Source: Marseilla massiliensis (GTDB lineage: Bacteria; Bacteroidota; Bacteroidia; Bacteroidales; Bacteroidaceae). Taken from it: DNA of 64,000 bases. Where the stretch lies: positions 61,403 through 125,402 of the forward strand of contig NZ_JACJJL010000010.1 in assembly GCF_016899955.1 (NCBI RefSeq), given 5' to 3'. The notes beneath the pieces are model-generated. The model had not been told where the DNA came from and ran no database searches. It saw only the letters and a program-made list of their open reading frames with translations. Shown here in pieces: positions 1 to 8,714 of this stretch; positions within the stretch are counted from its first letter, which is position 1; every line of letters begins with the position of its first letter. Made by a program: the position numbers and the translations under genes.

Positions 1-26
1 GTAGCGATGAACGCTTACATCAATAG

Positions 27-34
27 TAAATTTG
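27..34 (+). promoter_or_regulatory. Predicted -7 promoter box of the first integrase
   Basis: TAAATTTG matches the Bacteroides -7 consensus TAnnTTTG and lies 20 bp before the chosen start of the first integrase. The -33 box would lie at or beyond the window edge. With its flanks the string reads GTAAATTTGC, which also fits the GTANNTTTGC core I recall for CTnDOT attachment sites, so an attachment-site role cannot be excluded, but a promoter is the simpler reading. Confidence 0.5.
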
Positions 35-54
35 CAAACAAAAAATGTAGGCGT

Positions 55-1284
55 ATGAAAATTGAGAAATTCAAGGTCTTGCTCTACCTGAAGAAGACCG
101 AACCCGACAAGTCGGGCAAAGCTCCCATCATGGGAAGAATTACAGTAAACCGGACAATGGCGCAGTTCGGGACGAAATTGTCCTGCACCCCGAAGCTGTG
201 GAACGCACGGGAAAGCCGTCTGGACGGGAAGAGCCGCGAGGCGGTGGAGACAAACGCGAAAATAGAGAAACTGCTGCTCGCCGTGAACACGGCATTCGAG
301 GAGTTGCAGGGACGGAAACGCGATTTCGACGCCAAGGCGGTGAAGGAACTGCTGCAAGGCAGCATGGAGACACAAATGACGCTGCTCCGCCTGTTCGACA
401 GGATGATCGAGGAGCGGAAAAGCCGCATCGGTATCGACGTGTCCCCGACCTCGATGAGCACGTGGCATTACGCACGGCTGACACTGGGCGATTTTGTCAA
501 GAAGAAGTATAAGATGAACGACATCGCCTTTGGCGCTCTGAACGAACAGTTCATCCGGGAATACCAGGCTTACACGGAGGGGGAACGGGGCTATTCCAAC
601 CAGACCACACGGCATTACCTCGCCCTGCTGAAGAAGGTCTGCCGGACAGCCTACAAGGAGGGCTTGTCGGAGGTGTGGCACTTCGTGCATTTCAAGCTGC
701 CCAAGCAGAAAGAAAGCACGCCGAAGGCGTTGAGCCGGGAGGACTTCGAGAAGCTGCGGGATGTGGAGATACCGGAGAAAAGACGTTCCGTCGTCATCAC
801 GAGGGATCTGTTCCTGTTCGCGTGCTATACGGGAACCGCCTATGCGGACACCGTGTCGGTGACACGGGAGAACCTGTTCACGGACGACGAGGGCAGCCTG
901 TGGCTGAAGTACCGGCGCAAGAAGAACGAACTGAAAGCCCGCGTGAAACTGCTGCCGGAGGCCGTCGCCCTGATAGAGAAGTATAAGGACGACACGCGGG
1001 AAACGCTGCTGCCCCCGCAGCATTACCGCACTCTCCGGGCGAACATGAAAATCCTGCGTGTCATCGCCGGACTGGAGACCGACCTCTGGTATCACATGGG
1101 GCGGCACTCGTTCGCCTCGCTGGTTACGCTCGAAGAAGGTGTGCCCATTGAAACTATCAGTAAGATGTTGGGACATAGCAATATACGGACAACACAGATT
1201 TATGCCCGTGTCACGCCGAAGAAGCTGTTCGAGGACATGGACAGGTTCATCGAAGCAACCGGCGATCTGGAACTGGCGCTATGA
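55..1284 (+). CDS. Tyrosine recombinase, ICE integrase 1
   Basis: 409-aa tyrosine site-specific recombinase that probably integrates and excises the element. It has the Bacteroidales integrase layout: N-terminal arm-binding domain, SAM-like core-binding domain (about 120-220) and C-terminal catalytic domain. Visible catalytic residues are His347 and Arg350 (HMGR), His374 (LGHSN) and the nucleophile Tyr383 (QIYAR). The position usually held by the first catalytic Arg reads TGTAYADT, so that Arg is missing; IntDOT-like integrases are known to tolerate this. I chose the ATG at 55 because MKIEKFKVLLYLKK is the usual family start; an in-frame ATG at 7 would add 16 residues. A second integrase follows 129 bp downstream on the same strand. 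GC-rich like the ICE backbone. Confidence 0.9.
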   Translation: MKIEKFKVLLYLKKTEPDKSGKAPIMGRITVNRTMAQFGTKLSCTPKLWNARESRLDGKSREAVETNAKIEKLLLAVNTAFEELQGRKRDFDAKAVKELLQGSMETQMTLLRLFDRMIEERKSRIGIDVSPTSMSTWHYARLTLGDFVKKKYKMNDIAFGALNEQFIREYQAYTEGERGYSNQTTRHYLALLKKVCRTAYKEGLSEVWHFVHFKLPKQKESTPKALSREDFEKLRDVEIPEKRRSVVITRDLFLFACYTGTAYADTVSVTRENLFTDDEGSLWLKYRRKKNELKARVKLLPEAVALIEKYKDDTRETLLPPQHYRTLRANMKILRVIAGLETDLWYHMGRHSFASLVTLEEGVPIETISKMLGHSNIRTTQIYARVTPKKLFEDMDRFIEATGDLELAL

Positions 1285-1413
1285 GCGGAACAGGAACGGA
1301 TTTATCATCGTCAAAGGATATATCGAACAGGATTTTAGGCATTGGCATTCAATGGCCTTGCCGCTCATTCCATAAAACATCATTATCATTTGTATCATCT
1401 AAAAAATAATTCT

Positions 1414-2622
1414 ATGCGCAGCACATTCAAGATATTGCCTTACATCAACAAGAAAAGAATCAAACCGGACGGCACGTGCGCCGTCCTCTGCCGGGTGTCC
1501 ATCGACGGGAAGAACATCCTTATCACCACGGGAATCACTTGCCGCCCGGAGGATTGGGACAGCAAGAAAGGAGGCATCCGCACGGCACGTGAGAACAACC
1601 GGCTGGCGGAGTTCCGCCAGAATCTGGAACGGACCTACGACCGCCTGCTCAAAGAGCAGGGAGCGGTCAGCGCGGAACTGCTGAAGAACGCCGTAACGGG
1701 AGTGGCGAGAATCCCGCAGACCCTGCTCCAAGGCGGCGAGGCGGAAAGGGAACGTCTCAAAATACGCTCGGAGGAAATACACTCCACCTCCACCTACCGG
1801 CAGTCGAAGACCACACAGCTTAACCTGCAACAGTTCCTCCAGTCCAGAGGCATGGAGGACATCGCCTTTGCCGACATCACGGAGGAGTTCGGACACTCGT
1901 TCAAGCTCTTCCTGAAAAAAGATCTGGGCTATGCGACGACGCACGTGAACCATTGCCTGTGCTGGCTGAACCGCCTTATCTATATCGCGGTGGACGAAGG
2001 GGTACTGAGGTGCAATCCGCTGGAGGATGTGCCCTACGAGAAGAAGGACCCACCCAAGATGCGGCACATCAGCCGCGGCGAACTGCGGCGCATCATGGCC
2101 ACGCCGATGGAGGACGAAAAAGTGGAGCTTGCCCGGCGCATGTTCATCTTCAGCTCGTTCACGGGACTGGCCTACGCAGACCTGCGCAACCTCTATCCGT
2201 GCCATATCGGTAAGACGGCGGAAGGAAGGCCCTATATCCGCAAGCAGCGTGAGAAGACGAATGTGGAGGCGTTCATCCCGCTGCATCCGGTAGCGCAGCG
2301 GATATTGTCGCTCTACAACACGGAAGACTATTCACGTCCGGTGTTCCCGCTGCCCATCCGTGATATACACTGGTTCGAGGTACACGCCTTGGGCGTCATG
2401 ATGGGCATTGAGCAGAATCTCTCCCATCACTGCGCACGTCATACCTTCGGGACCCTGTTGCTCTCGGAAGGCATTTCGATAGAGAGCGCGGCAAAGATGA
2501 TGGGACACGCCAACATCAACAGCACACAGGTCTATGCGCAGGTGACGGACGGGAAAATATCCAAGGATATGGACCAACTGATGGAACGGCGCAACAGCCG
2601 GAAAGAAGCGGAAACGAATTGA
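1414..2622 (+). CDS. Tyrosine recombinase, ICE integrase 2
   Basis: 402-aa tyrosine recombinase, a distant paralogue of the gene before it. The start at 1414 gives MRSTFKILPYINKKRIK, the usual N-terminus of the Bacteroides phage-integrase family (arm-type binding domain, SAM-like domain, catalytic domain). Visible catalytic residues are His339 and Arg342 (HCAR), His365 (MGHAN) and Tyr374 (QVYAQ). Box I reads TGLAYADL, again without the first Arg. Tandem integrases suggest either that both are needed for integration or that one is left from a nested element. The next gene starts 25 bp after the stop, so the two are probably co-transcribed. Confidence 0.9.
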   Translation: MRSTFKILPYINKKRIKPDGTCAVLCRVSIDGKNILITTGITCRPEDWDSKKGGIRTARENNRLAEFRQNLERTYDRLLKEQGAVSAELLKNAVTGVARIPQTLLQGGEAERERLKIRSEEIHSTSTYRQSKTTQLNLQQFLQSRGMEDIAFADITEEFGHSFKLFLKKDLGYATTHVNHCLCWLNRLIYIAVDEGVLRCNPLEDVPYEKKDPPKMRHISRGELRRIMATPMEDEKVELARRMFIFSSFTGLAYADLRNLYPCHIGKTAEGRPYIRKQREKTNVEAFIPLHPVAQRILSLYNTEDYSRPVFPLPIRDIHWFEVHALGVMMGIEQNLSHHCARHTFGTLLLSEGISIESAAKMMGHANINSTQVYAQVTDGKISKDMDQLMERRNSRKEAETN

Positions 2623-2647
2623 AATTGAATAAAATAACAACAAATGT

Positions 2648-3031
2648 ATGGAAAGACATATCATTACATTGGATGAGCGCGGCACGCTCCATGTGCCGGA
2701 AGCTCCCGGCACTTCCATCTGGATGGACGAGCCGGAATTGGTGGAACTGTTCGGGGTGATTGCCCCCACACTCCGCGCGGCGGTAAAGGCGGTGTACAAA
2801 AGCGGCATCGTAACACCCCACGAAACGGAACGGCGCATAAGCCTGCCCGACGGGAACAGGCAGGTGGTGTACAGCCTCTCCCTGATTCTCGCCCTCGCTT
2901 TCCGCCTCGATACCTACGGGGCCCGGCGACTGCGGGAATATGTCACCGGCAGATTCGGCGACGACGGCAAAGGAGGAAAAGGGATGCAATTGCTCATCAT
3001 GCCAAACATCCGGCATACGGGTTACGCATGA
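2648..3031 (+). CDS. Small RhuM-like HTH protein beside the integrases
   Basis: 127-aa protein whose central part (about 25-60: IWMDEPELVELFGV..TLRAAVKAVYKSGI) resembles the N-terminal winged-helix segment of virulence RhuM-family proteins, so DNA binding is likely. No catalytic motif is seen. It follows integrase 2 by 25 bp and is probably in the same transcript. A directionality or regulatory role is an inference from this position; the exact function is unknown. Confidence 0.7.
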   Translation: MERHIITLDERGTLHVPEAPGTSIWMDEPELVELFGVIAPTLRAAVKAVYKSGIVTPHETERRISLPDGNRQVVYSLSLILALAFRLDTYGARRLREYVTGRFGDDGKGGKGMQLLIMPNIRHTGYA

Positions 3032-3159
3032 AAGGATAAGGCAACCCCTATATAGCAAGCGCGGCGCACGGCGGGAGTATCGTCCCTGCCTGTGCGCCGC
3101 ACTTGTCTTCCGCTCCTCCTATCCGAAGGAACAGGTCGAAAGCAGTCATTGGAAGACGG

Positions 3160-3471
3160 TCAGTCCCCGTGATGGAACGCCTCGCGGTAGCCCTCACGCA
3201 GCATCCGCTCGATGTCCGACTCGCGGTAGAGGATTTTTCCTCCCAACTGGATATAGGCCATGCGTCCCACATCCCGGTGTTCCTGCAAGGTGCGTCGGCT
3301 GGTCTTCAGCAGTTGCGCCACCTCCCTGTCTGTCAGGTAGCGTTCTCCGCCCAGCACGGGGCGGTAGTTCTCCGTCAGCCGCCCGACCTCCGCCAGCGTC
3401 CGCTCCAACTTTTCGAGAAGACGGACCACCGGCCCGCTTTCCCGTGTCATCAGTTCATTCAGTTCGTTCAT
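3160..3471 (-). CDS. Excisionase-type HTH protein (Xis2c/2d-like)
   Basis: 103-aa protein with a C-terminal MerR-like winged helix (HTH_17, about 45-95: YLTDREVAQLLKTSRRTLQEHRD..GRMAYIQLGGKILYRESDIERML). This is the excisionase-type fold of the small DNA-bending proteins that direct ICE excision, comparable to Xis2c and Xis2d of CTnDOT. The N-terminal 40 residues look helical. It lies downstream of the similar gene at 3514-3828 on the minus strand. The 13-bp motif CCACTAAATCCAT at 3481-3493 ends 9 nt before its ATG, where the ribosome would load, so it may be controlled by the sRNA described at 15.35 kb. Confidence 0.85.
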   Translation of the reverse strand: MNELNELMTRESGPVVRLLEKLERTLAEVGRLTENYRPVLGGERYLTDREVAQLLKTSRRTLQEHRDVGRMAYIQLGGKILYRESDIERMLREGYREAFHHGD

Positions 3472-3480
3472 TCTTTTACG

Positions 3481-3493
3481 ATGGATTTAGTGG
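3481..3493 (-). promoter_or_regulatory. sRNA-complementary motif before the excisionase-like gene
   Basis: On the minus strand this reads CCACTAAATCCAT, the perfect complement of the 13-nt segment at 15393-15405 in the predicted RteR-like sRNA. It is 9 nt upstream of the ATG at 3471 and overlaps the expected ribosome binding region. Pairing is inferred, not shown. Confidence 0.6.
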
Positions 3494-3513
3494 TACAATC
3501 ATTCGGTGCGGGG

Positions 3514-3828
3514 TCAGATGCTTTTCCCTTTCAGGGCCGCCCGTCTGCGGCGCTCCTCGACGACGGGGATGATGCGTTGCACATCCTCCGCACGGTAATA
3601 CACCTTGCGCACGATTTGCGAATAGCCTAACGTGCCGTTGCTGCGCAAGGTCTGCAAGGTACGGGGACTGACCTGAAGGATGCGGCACACCTCCGCGCTG
3701 TCCAGCCACTGGCCCAGACGCTTCGCCTCCGACTTGCGCCGGATTTCCTCCACCCGGTTTACGAGACGGTTGAAACGTGCCATGATTTCCTCGAAGGTCT
3801 TTCTCTCGATAACTACTACTGTTTCCAT
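3514..3828 (-). CDS. Excisionase-type HTH protein
   Basis: 104-aa protein with a helical N-terminus (about 1-35) and an HTH_17/excisionase winged helix (about 38-90: QWLDSAEVCRILQVSPRTLQTLRSNGTLGYSQIVRKVYYRAEDVQRII). It probably binds ICE DNA in excision or acts as a transcription factor, with the gene at 3160-3471. It is first in a two-gene minus-strand unit. Upstream on the minus strand, TTACTTTG near 3859-3866 matches seven of eight -7 consensus positions. The divergent region toward 4243 carries a copy of the 38-bp element repeat. Confidence 0.85.
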   Translation of the reverse strand: METVVVIERKTFEEIMARFNRLVNRVEEIRRKSEAKRLGQWLDSAEVCRILQVSPRTLQTLRSNGTLGYSQIVRKVYYRAEDVQRIIPVVEERRRRAALKGKSI

Positions 3829-3902
3829 AAATCTGTTGCTTTAATTGTGAATACTGCCGCAAAGTAAAAGGGTTCCGGCGGGATATGGTGCATCCGGGCC
3901 TT

Positions 3903-3940
3903 GCGTGGCAGCATTTGGCTTCGGTGTGGAAGCCTGTGGC
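3903..3940 (-). repeat. 38-bp element-wide repeat, copy 1
   Basis: Minus-strand copy of a 38-bp sequence that also occurs at 46928-46965, 47203-47240 and 49219-49256. All copies begin GCCACA, have a CCACA block near base 11, and share GCCAAATGCTGCCACG at the right end. This copy lies about 75 bp upstream of the minus-strand HTH operon. The rest of the 3829-4242 gap holds the divergent promoters and no gene. Confidence 0.8.
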
Positions 3941-4242
3941 TCCGTTTGCCGGCAGCAAATGGGTGGCCCCATCCGAAATACGGGAGGCGAAAAGAGAAAA
4001 TCATGTAGGGGATGATGGATTTGCAGGGGGAACATGGACGGGTCGGAGGAATGTAGGATAAAGGGAAGTAAAAGCGACGGCCAAGGCTTACGGGAGGAAC
4101 GACAACGGTATGGAAACGGGGAAAATCGGAAAAAAAGCATAAAAGGGGGCGGATTGGAGGTGAATACCGCCGGATTTTTGTACATTAGAGGCATCTAAAT
4201 GTCAAAACACGGGTTGCTGAAGGTTGCCCGGCCTAAAATTTT

Positions 4243-5196
4243 ATGCCTATGGTGGAAGAATTTGAATTGCTCGAAGAGGCGGAGGTGCAGTTTGAGGACA
4301 GCGACTGCGCGGAGTCGGTGTGGCACGGCGTGGGGTACTGCGAGAGCCTGTTCTGCCGGAAGAAGCCGGCAGCGGAACTGACGCTGGTCATCCGCAAGGA
4401 GGGCATCCTATATTTCCTGTGCGCCGACCTGCCGGAGTTTCAGGAACTGTGCCGCCTGCATGGATGGTATGTTGTGTCGCATCACCCGTTCAGCGCTACG
4501 CTGGAAATCGGGATGTGCATCATGGAGGCCGGAAGGCACGCCGGGTGGTATTCGTTGGGACATTCAAGCGAGCGCAACGCTGTGTACCGTGAACTGCTGG
4601 AATATACGTTCGAGCGCAGCGAGCGGCAGGACTTCTACCCCTACGAGACCTCGTTCAAGGGGCAATGCGTGATTGACGGCTGCACGTGCCATTACCTGCA
4701 CGACTACCATCCCACGTGGATGGAGAAGAAGGACGAACACCAGAAGCGGGTGAGCAACCTGATATTCCGTTTCAAGGAAGGCGGGCATTGCGGGGAACTG
4801 GTGGCGCAGATCCTTGCGTTTGCCCTGCTCCATGCCGGGTTTGAGAAAGGACGGAAAGACACGGTGCTGATACCCGTCCCCGCCTCGACGCGCGAGAGGC
4901 AGCGGAAGCGTTTTCCGGTAGCCTGCTACTACCTGTCGAGGGAACTCGGCATCGAGGACGGCTACAAGGCGATATGGATAGCCGAAGACCGGGAACAACT
5001 GAAAGGCCGGGAGAAGAGCGGCGGCGAGATACTCTCGAACCTGCAATTCACGCGGCGGTACATCCGGGGGAAGCATATCGTGCTGCTGGATGATGTATTG
5101 ACGACAGGGATCAACTTCCTGCACCTGTCCCGGAAGATGAAGGAGCTTGGGGCGGTATCGGTCACGGGGGTATTTTTAGGGAAAACGGTGTCATAA
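4243..5196 (+). CDS. Phosphoribosyltransferase-domain protein
   Basis: 317-aa protein with a C-terminal type I phosphoribosyltransferase (ComF-like) domain: the PRPP-binding loop reads HIVLLDDVLTTGINF (about 276-290) and is preceded by LIPVPASTRERQRKRFPVACYYLSR, like ComF proteins. The N-terminal ~160 residues are uncharacterised and contain several Cys/His residues (CQ.V.DGCTCHYLHDYH). The substrate is unknown. The next gene, a KAP-type NTPase, starts 13 bp downstream, implying a shared transcript. PRTase domains occur as effectors in some phage-defence systems, so a defence role for the pair is possible. Upstream, GGATTTTTG near 4172 is a weak -7 match. GC-rich, unlike its partner. Confidence 0.75.
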   Translation: MPMVEEFELLEEAEVQFEDSDCAESVWHGVGYCESLFCRKKPAAELTLVIRKEGILYFLCADLPEFQELCRLHGWYVVSHHPFSATLEIGMCIMEAGRHAGWYSLGHSSERNAVYRELLEYTFERSERQDFYPYETSFKGQCVIDGCTCHYLHDYHPTWMEKKDEHQKRVSNLIFRFKEGGHCGELVAQILAFALLHAGFEKGRKDTVLIPVPASTRERQRKRFPVACYYLSRELGIEDGYKAIWIAEDREQLKGREKSGGEILSNLQFTRRYIRGKHIVLLDDVLTTGINFLHLSRKMKELGAVSVTGVFLGKTVS

Positions 5197-5209
5197 TCTA
5201 ACACAATAT

Positions 5210-7093
5210 ATGATGAACGAAGAAATTGTCAGATTCCTTAATGAATATGTAGAAATTCCAGATCCGCAATATGCCGTTATGTTAAAAGGAACTTGGGGAT
5301 GTGGAAAAACCTTTTTCATCCAGCGATGGATAGAAGCATCAAAAGAAAAAGGAGAGGAACAACTCGAATGGAATCCTATTTATGTATCCTTGTACGGATT
5401 AACGAGTGTTCAGCAGATTACAGAAAGCATAAACAAGGAAATATATCCTTGGTTATATAGTAAAGGAGCAAAACTCATCAAGAATATCTTAAAAACAGCA
5501 TCAAAAATAGCCCTGAAATATGACATAGATGCGGATAATGACGGAAAGAGTGAAGCAACTGCTACTTATAATTTAGATTCCATCCTATTGCTGAAGGGGG
5601 ATAATAAAGAAATAAAAGGTAACAAAATTCTCATTTTTGACGATTTTGAACGGTGTAATGTCAATTTTGATACTTTATTGGGATACATCAATTACTTTTC
5701 AGAACATTGCAAATGCAAAATAATCATTATCGGTGATGAAGCTAAGTTGCAAGAAAAAGAAAGCGAGAATAAGGGACTGAAATTCAAAGATTTTAAGGAG
5801 AAAACGATTGGCCGCACGTTTGAAATAAAAACAAACATTAATGAAACCGTTGATTTCTTCATTCAGGAATTATCGTCTAACAACCGGAATTTATTATCGG
5901 AAAACAAAGAGCTTATTGTGCAAATCTTTCAGGCGTCCAAACTTAATAATTTAAGAATATTGCGACAATGCTTGAATGACTATAACAGAATTGTAATGTC
6001 CTTGCCGGAATCATACCACAATTCACCCAAATACAAAAAGATTATAACCTCGTTATTGGCAAATTTTATTGCTGTGTATTGCGAATACAAAAGTGGGAAT
6101 ACGCGTATTGCTGAATTATTTGACGGCATATCTATCATGTTCAATGATTCTAAATATAACCAAGAACGAGAAAAAATCCTATCTAAATACCAGTTCATAG
6201 GAATCGGTCAAGGCTTAGGAATACTTGACAGTTTCATTGTAGGCAAAATCGTTCATTATTTGGATTGCGGATTCTTTGATACGGAATACATGCAACAATA
6301 TTTTGCCATAGAAGATGCCGATATTGAAAGTTGGGAACATTTATATGATTATTGGCGGTTGGATAATGAAGAATTTGAACAGTATTATCATGAAACCATA
6401 ATCTACTATTTGGAAGACAGATGCCAAGATTTGAAAGAATTATTTGTCATTATCAGCATTCTGTCCGTCCTGAGCAGTTTAGAACTCGTATCTGTTTCCA
6501 AGGATGAAATAATTGCGCAAGGTAAGAAATCCATAAATAGGTTGATGACCAATGTCACTAAAATAGAAGATTTGTTACAGAGCCTTGAAACGGCACAGAG
6601 AGGGCTGAGACCTATTTATGATGAAAAAAATCATATACAAGCGGTTTTGTGGCAGTATTTCAAATCTATATTTGACGAAAGGATACACCAATGCCCAAAT
6701 AAAATGTCTGTTGCTTTAGAAAATTTGGATGACGAAAGTTGTGAACGTCTTGGGGTCATACAAAACGAAGTTGTACCAATGAAAAAGGTCTTATATAAAG
6801 AAACTCCATTCTTCGAGTCGGCAAATCCAGAAAGAGTAGCAAATCGAATCATTGGATTATCCAATGAAGCCAAAAACACATTCTATCAGTTTTTGCTATA
6901 TCGGTATGATAGGACATCTAACGGTAGTGAAATTGTCCGTGTGCCTTCAATGTATATGGCAGATATGCCTAATCTAAAATTGATAGGTGAACATCTGAAA
7001 GATGCCGCAGAGCATACAAAATTGATTGAAAGATTTGCTTTAAGGCAAATAGTAGCATTGATAGAAAAGATTTTCCAAAAAGCAATGAACTAA
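5210..7093 (+). CDS. KAP-family P-loop NTPase
   Basis: 627-aa STAND/KAP-type P-loop NTPase. Walker A is GTWGCGKT (27-34) and Walker B is ILIFDDFER (140-148, Asp144/Asp145). A sensor-like stretch IIIIGDEAKLQ follows near 177. The remainder is a long helical region with no recognisable domain and no clear membrane segment. KAP NTPases often occur in phage-defence and membrane-associated systems; here the neighbour is a phosphoribosyltransferase 13 bp upstream. The gene is strikingly AT-rich compared with the backbone and its partner, which points to separate acquisition. Two ATGs are adjacent (5210, 5213). The function of the pair is unproven. Confidence 0.8.
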   Translation: MMNEEIVRFLNEYVEIPDPQYAVMLKGTWGCGKTFFIQRWIEASKEKGEEQLEWNPIYVSLYGLTSVQQITESINKEIYPWLYSKGAKLIKNILKTASKIALKYDIDADNDGKSEATATYNLDSILLLKGDNKEIKGNKILIFDDFERCNVNFDTLLGYINYFSEHCKCKIIIIGDEAKLQEKESENKGLKFKDFKEKTIGRTFEIKTNINETVDFFIQELSSNNRNLLSENKELIVQIFQASKLNNLRILRQCLNDYNRIVMSLPESYHNSPKYKKIITSLLANFIAVYCEYKSGNTRIAELFDGISIMFNDSKYNQEREKILSKYQFIGIGQGLGILDSFIVGKIVHYLDCGFFDTEYMQQYFAIEDADIESWEHLYDYWRLDNEEFEQYYHETIIYYLEDRCQDLKELFVIISILSVLSSLELVSVSKDEIIAQGKKSINRLMTNVTKIEDLLQSLETAQRGLRPIYDEKNHIQAVLWQYFKSIFDERIHQCPNKMSVALENLDDESCERLGVIQNEVVPMKKVLYKETPFFESANPERVANRIIGLSNEAKNTFYQFLLYRYDRTSNGSEIVRVPSMYMADMPNLKLIGEHLKDAAEHTKLIERFALRQIVALIEKIFQKAMN

Positions 7094-7238
7094 TGAATGC
7101 ACATTCTCAGAATGAATTGCTGTAAGTTCAAGAAGAAGATTAAAACGCATGTTTCATTTAGTGGAAAAAGGTCATCTACCCTTTGAGAAGTAGAATTCAA
7201 ATGGATAGCGATAGCCGGTTTGCGTATTCAAGGCAATA

Positions 7239-7844
7239 TCAATGTATGGATTGCACGATGGGGAACAACACGATGCTGTCGTGGGGATAATGCCAGTCCT
7301 CCATTTCAACCAGCGGGCGGCATTTGCCGGTAAATGTCTTCCGCTCTTCGTCGATGCGGAAGGATTCGATGTGATACCGGTCATGGGGGGATATGTCCCC
7401 AGCGTCAAAACTTCCTATGTATTTTTCCAAGATGCCCTGCTTCCTGTATATTCGCTTTTCATTATAATCGTCAAAAAGGGATGCGGTAACGTAAAGGCGT
7501 ATGATGTATTGTCCGTCTTCCGCAATCTTGGTACTGTTACTTCCGCATTCATATAGCAAGACGAAAAGAAAGAATAGGCCTTTGGGTATGAACATCAAGA
7601 CCAATGCTCCCACCCAATAGACCGCCCTGTAAATCCGTAGGGCAATTTTCATCCGTCGGGGCAAGCTTTTCGGGAGGAAAGACAAGAGGACGAGCGAGAA
7701 AAAGAACAGATAACCGACAAGGTATCCGAGACCCCACCGCACATGGTCTTTCTCCGGAACAAGGCATATTATCATCACGCCTAAAATTCCGCATAGGACA
7801 TGAACGCATAATGCGATATTGAAAAATCTGTTCTTTGTTACCAT
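7239..7844 (-). CDS. Hypothetical membrane protein
   Basis: 201-aa protein with about four hydrophobic segments in the first 115 residues (IALCVHVLCGILGVMIICLV, GYLVGYLFFFSLVLLSFL, AVYWVGALVLMFI, LFFLFVLLY) and a soluble C-terminal domain (about 120-201). I do not recognise the family. It is the most downstream of three closely spaced minus-strand genes (to 9227) that are membrane or exported, a layout seen in immunity and cargo islands of Bacteroidales ICEs. The 146 bp between this gene and the NTPase gene hold nothing recognisable. Confidence 0.6.
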   Translation of the reverse strand: MVTKNRFFNIALCVHVLCGILGVMIICLVPEKDHVRWGLGYLVGYLFFFSLVLLSFLPKSLPRRMKIALRIYRAVYWVGALVLMFIPKGLFFLFVLLYECGSNSTKIAEDGQYIIRLYVTASLFDDYNEKRIYRKQGILEKYIGSFDAGDISPHDRYHIESFRIDEERKTFTGKCRPLVEMEDWHYPHDSIVLFPIVQSIH

Positions 7845-7866
7845 TGTATCTAATCATATCCGGTAG

Positions 7867-8652
7867 CTACCGATGCTTTATTTTTTTGAATATTCTTTGC
7901 TTGCCATCAATCTCAATCAAACCTGTCTTGCGTATTAAGAACTCGTAAATGACGCTATGACTCAACGCTTCTTTTCTATTCTCTTCCCATGCGGGATAAA
8001 GAAAACAAAGAGTTTGTCCGTCATAACGCCTTTGTGTTCTCGGAGGGAATAATTCAGGTTCTACATTGCATACAAGGGTATCTTTGTTTACATACCATTT
8101 TCCAATAAGATAATTTCCACCTTCTCCGTCCAAGTTAAAGATATTACCGATATATTCAAAAGTACCATCAGAGACAAGTTTCATCATCGTCCATACAAGC
8201 TCTTCGCCTGCGATATGTAATGTCTGCTGATAAGTTCCAACTAATGTTGAAAGGTAATCCCCTTTTTTAACGGGCAGCTGTTCTGTCCTATTATCACCAA
8301 AGCGATGCCAACCATTATATGATTTGGGAAAATTCCAAACATGAACATCAGTCGGGTCATCGCTGTTTGCGATACATTCTACTTGAAAACGGAAAGGAGA
8401 AGCAGACAACACTTCCAAAACAATAGTATCCCCTCTCAAACATTTGATTGCAAAAACAGTCGTATCTAATGGAATCCTGTTTTGTGGATTGCTTTTACAA
8501 AATAGATTGTACCTGTACTGTGCTACAATATCCTCTTCCTCCTTCATGTCGTTCACTATATTCCCATGAAAGATGATAGAATCTTGTCCTGTTTGTCCCT
8601 TTATTATCAGGGAAGGTAACAATAGCAATATAAGACATAAAGGTATTCTCAT
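7867..8652 (-). CDS. Hypothetical exported protein
   Basis: 261-aa protein with a signal peptide (MRIPLCLILLLLPSLIIKGQ, cleavage likely near residue 20), so it is periplasmic or outer-membrane associated. The mature part is beta-rich, with no motif I recognise. It lies 22 bp upstream of the minus-strand membrane-protein gene ending at 7239 and 62 bp downstream of the lipoprotein gene, suggesting one transcript. AT-richer than the backbone. Immunity or envelope function is only a guess from context. Confidence 0.6.
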   Translation of the reverse strand: MRIPLCLILLLLPSLIIKGQTGQDSIIFHGNIVNDMKEEEDIVAQYRYNLFCKSNPQNRIPLDTTVFAIKCLRGDTIVLEVLSASPFRFQVECIANSDDPTDVHVWNFPKSYNGWHRFGDNRTEQLPVKKGDYLSTLVGTYQQTLHIAGEELVWTMMKLVSDGTFEYIGNIFNLDGEGGNYLIGKWYVNKDTLVCNVEPELFPPRTQRRYDGQTLCFLYPAWEENRKEALSHSVIYEFLIRKTGLIEIDGKQRIFKKIKHR

Positions 8653-8714
8653 AGATGTCTGTTACATGGTTGTCTGCTGCCAGTCCATTTGTCTGTTTGA
8701 ATAGGTTATCCGGG

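Noticed and set aside
26..35. GTAAATTTGC as the element's attachment core
   Set aside because: It fits GTANNTTTGC, but also a -7 box at the right distance from the integrase start, and a second copy at the other end cannot be checked in this window.
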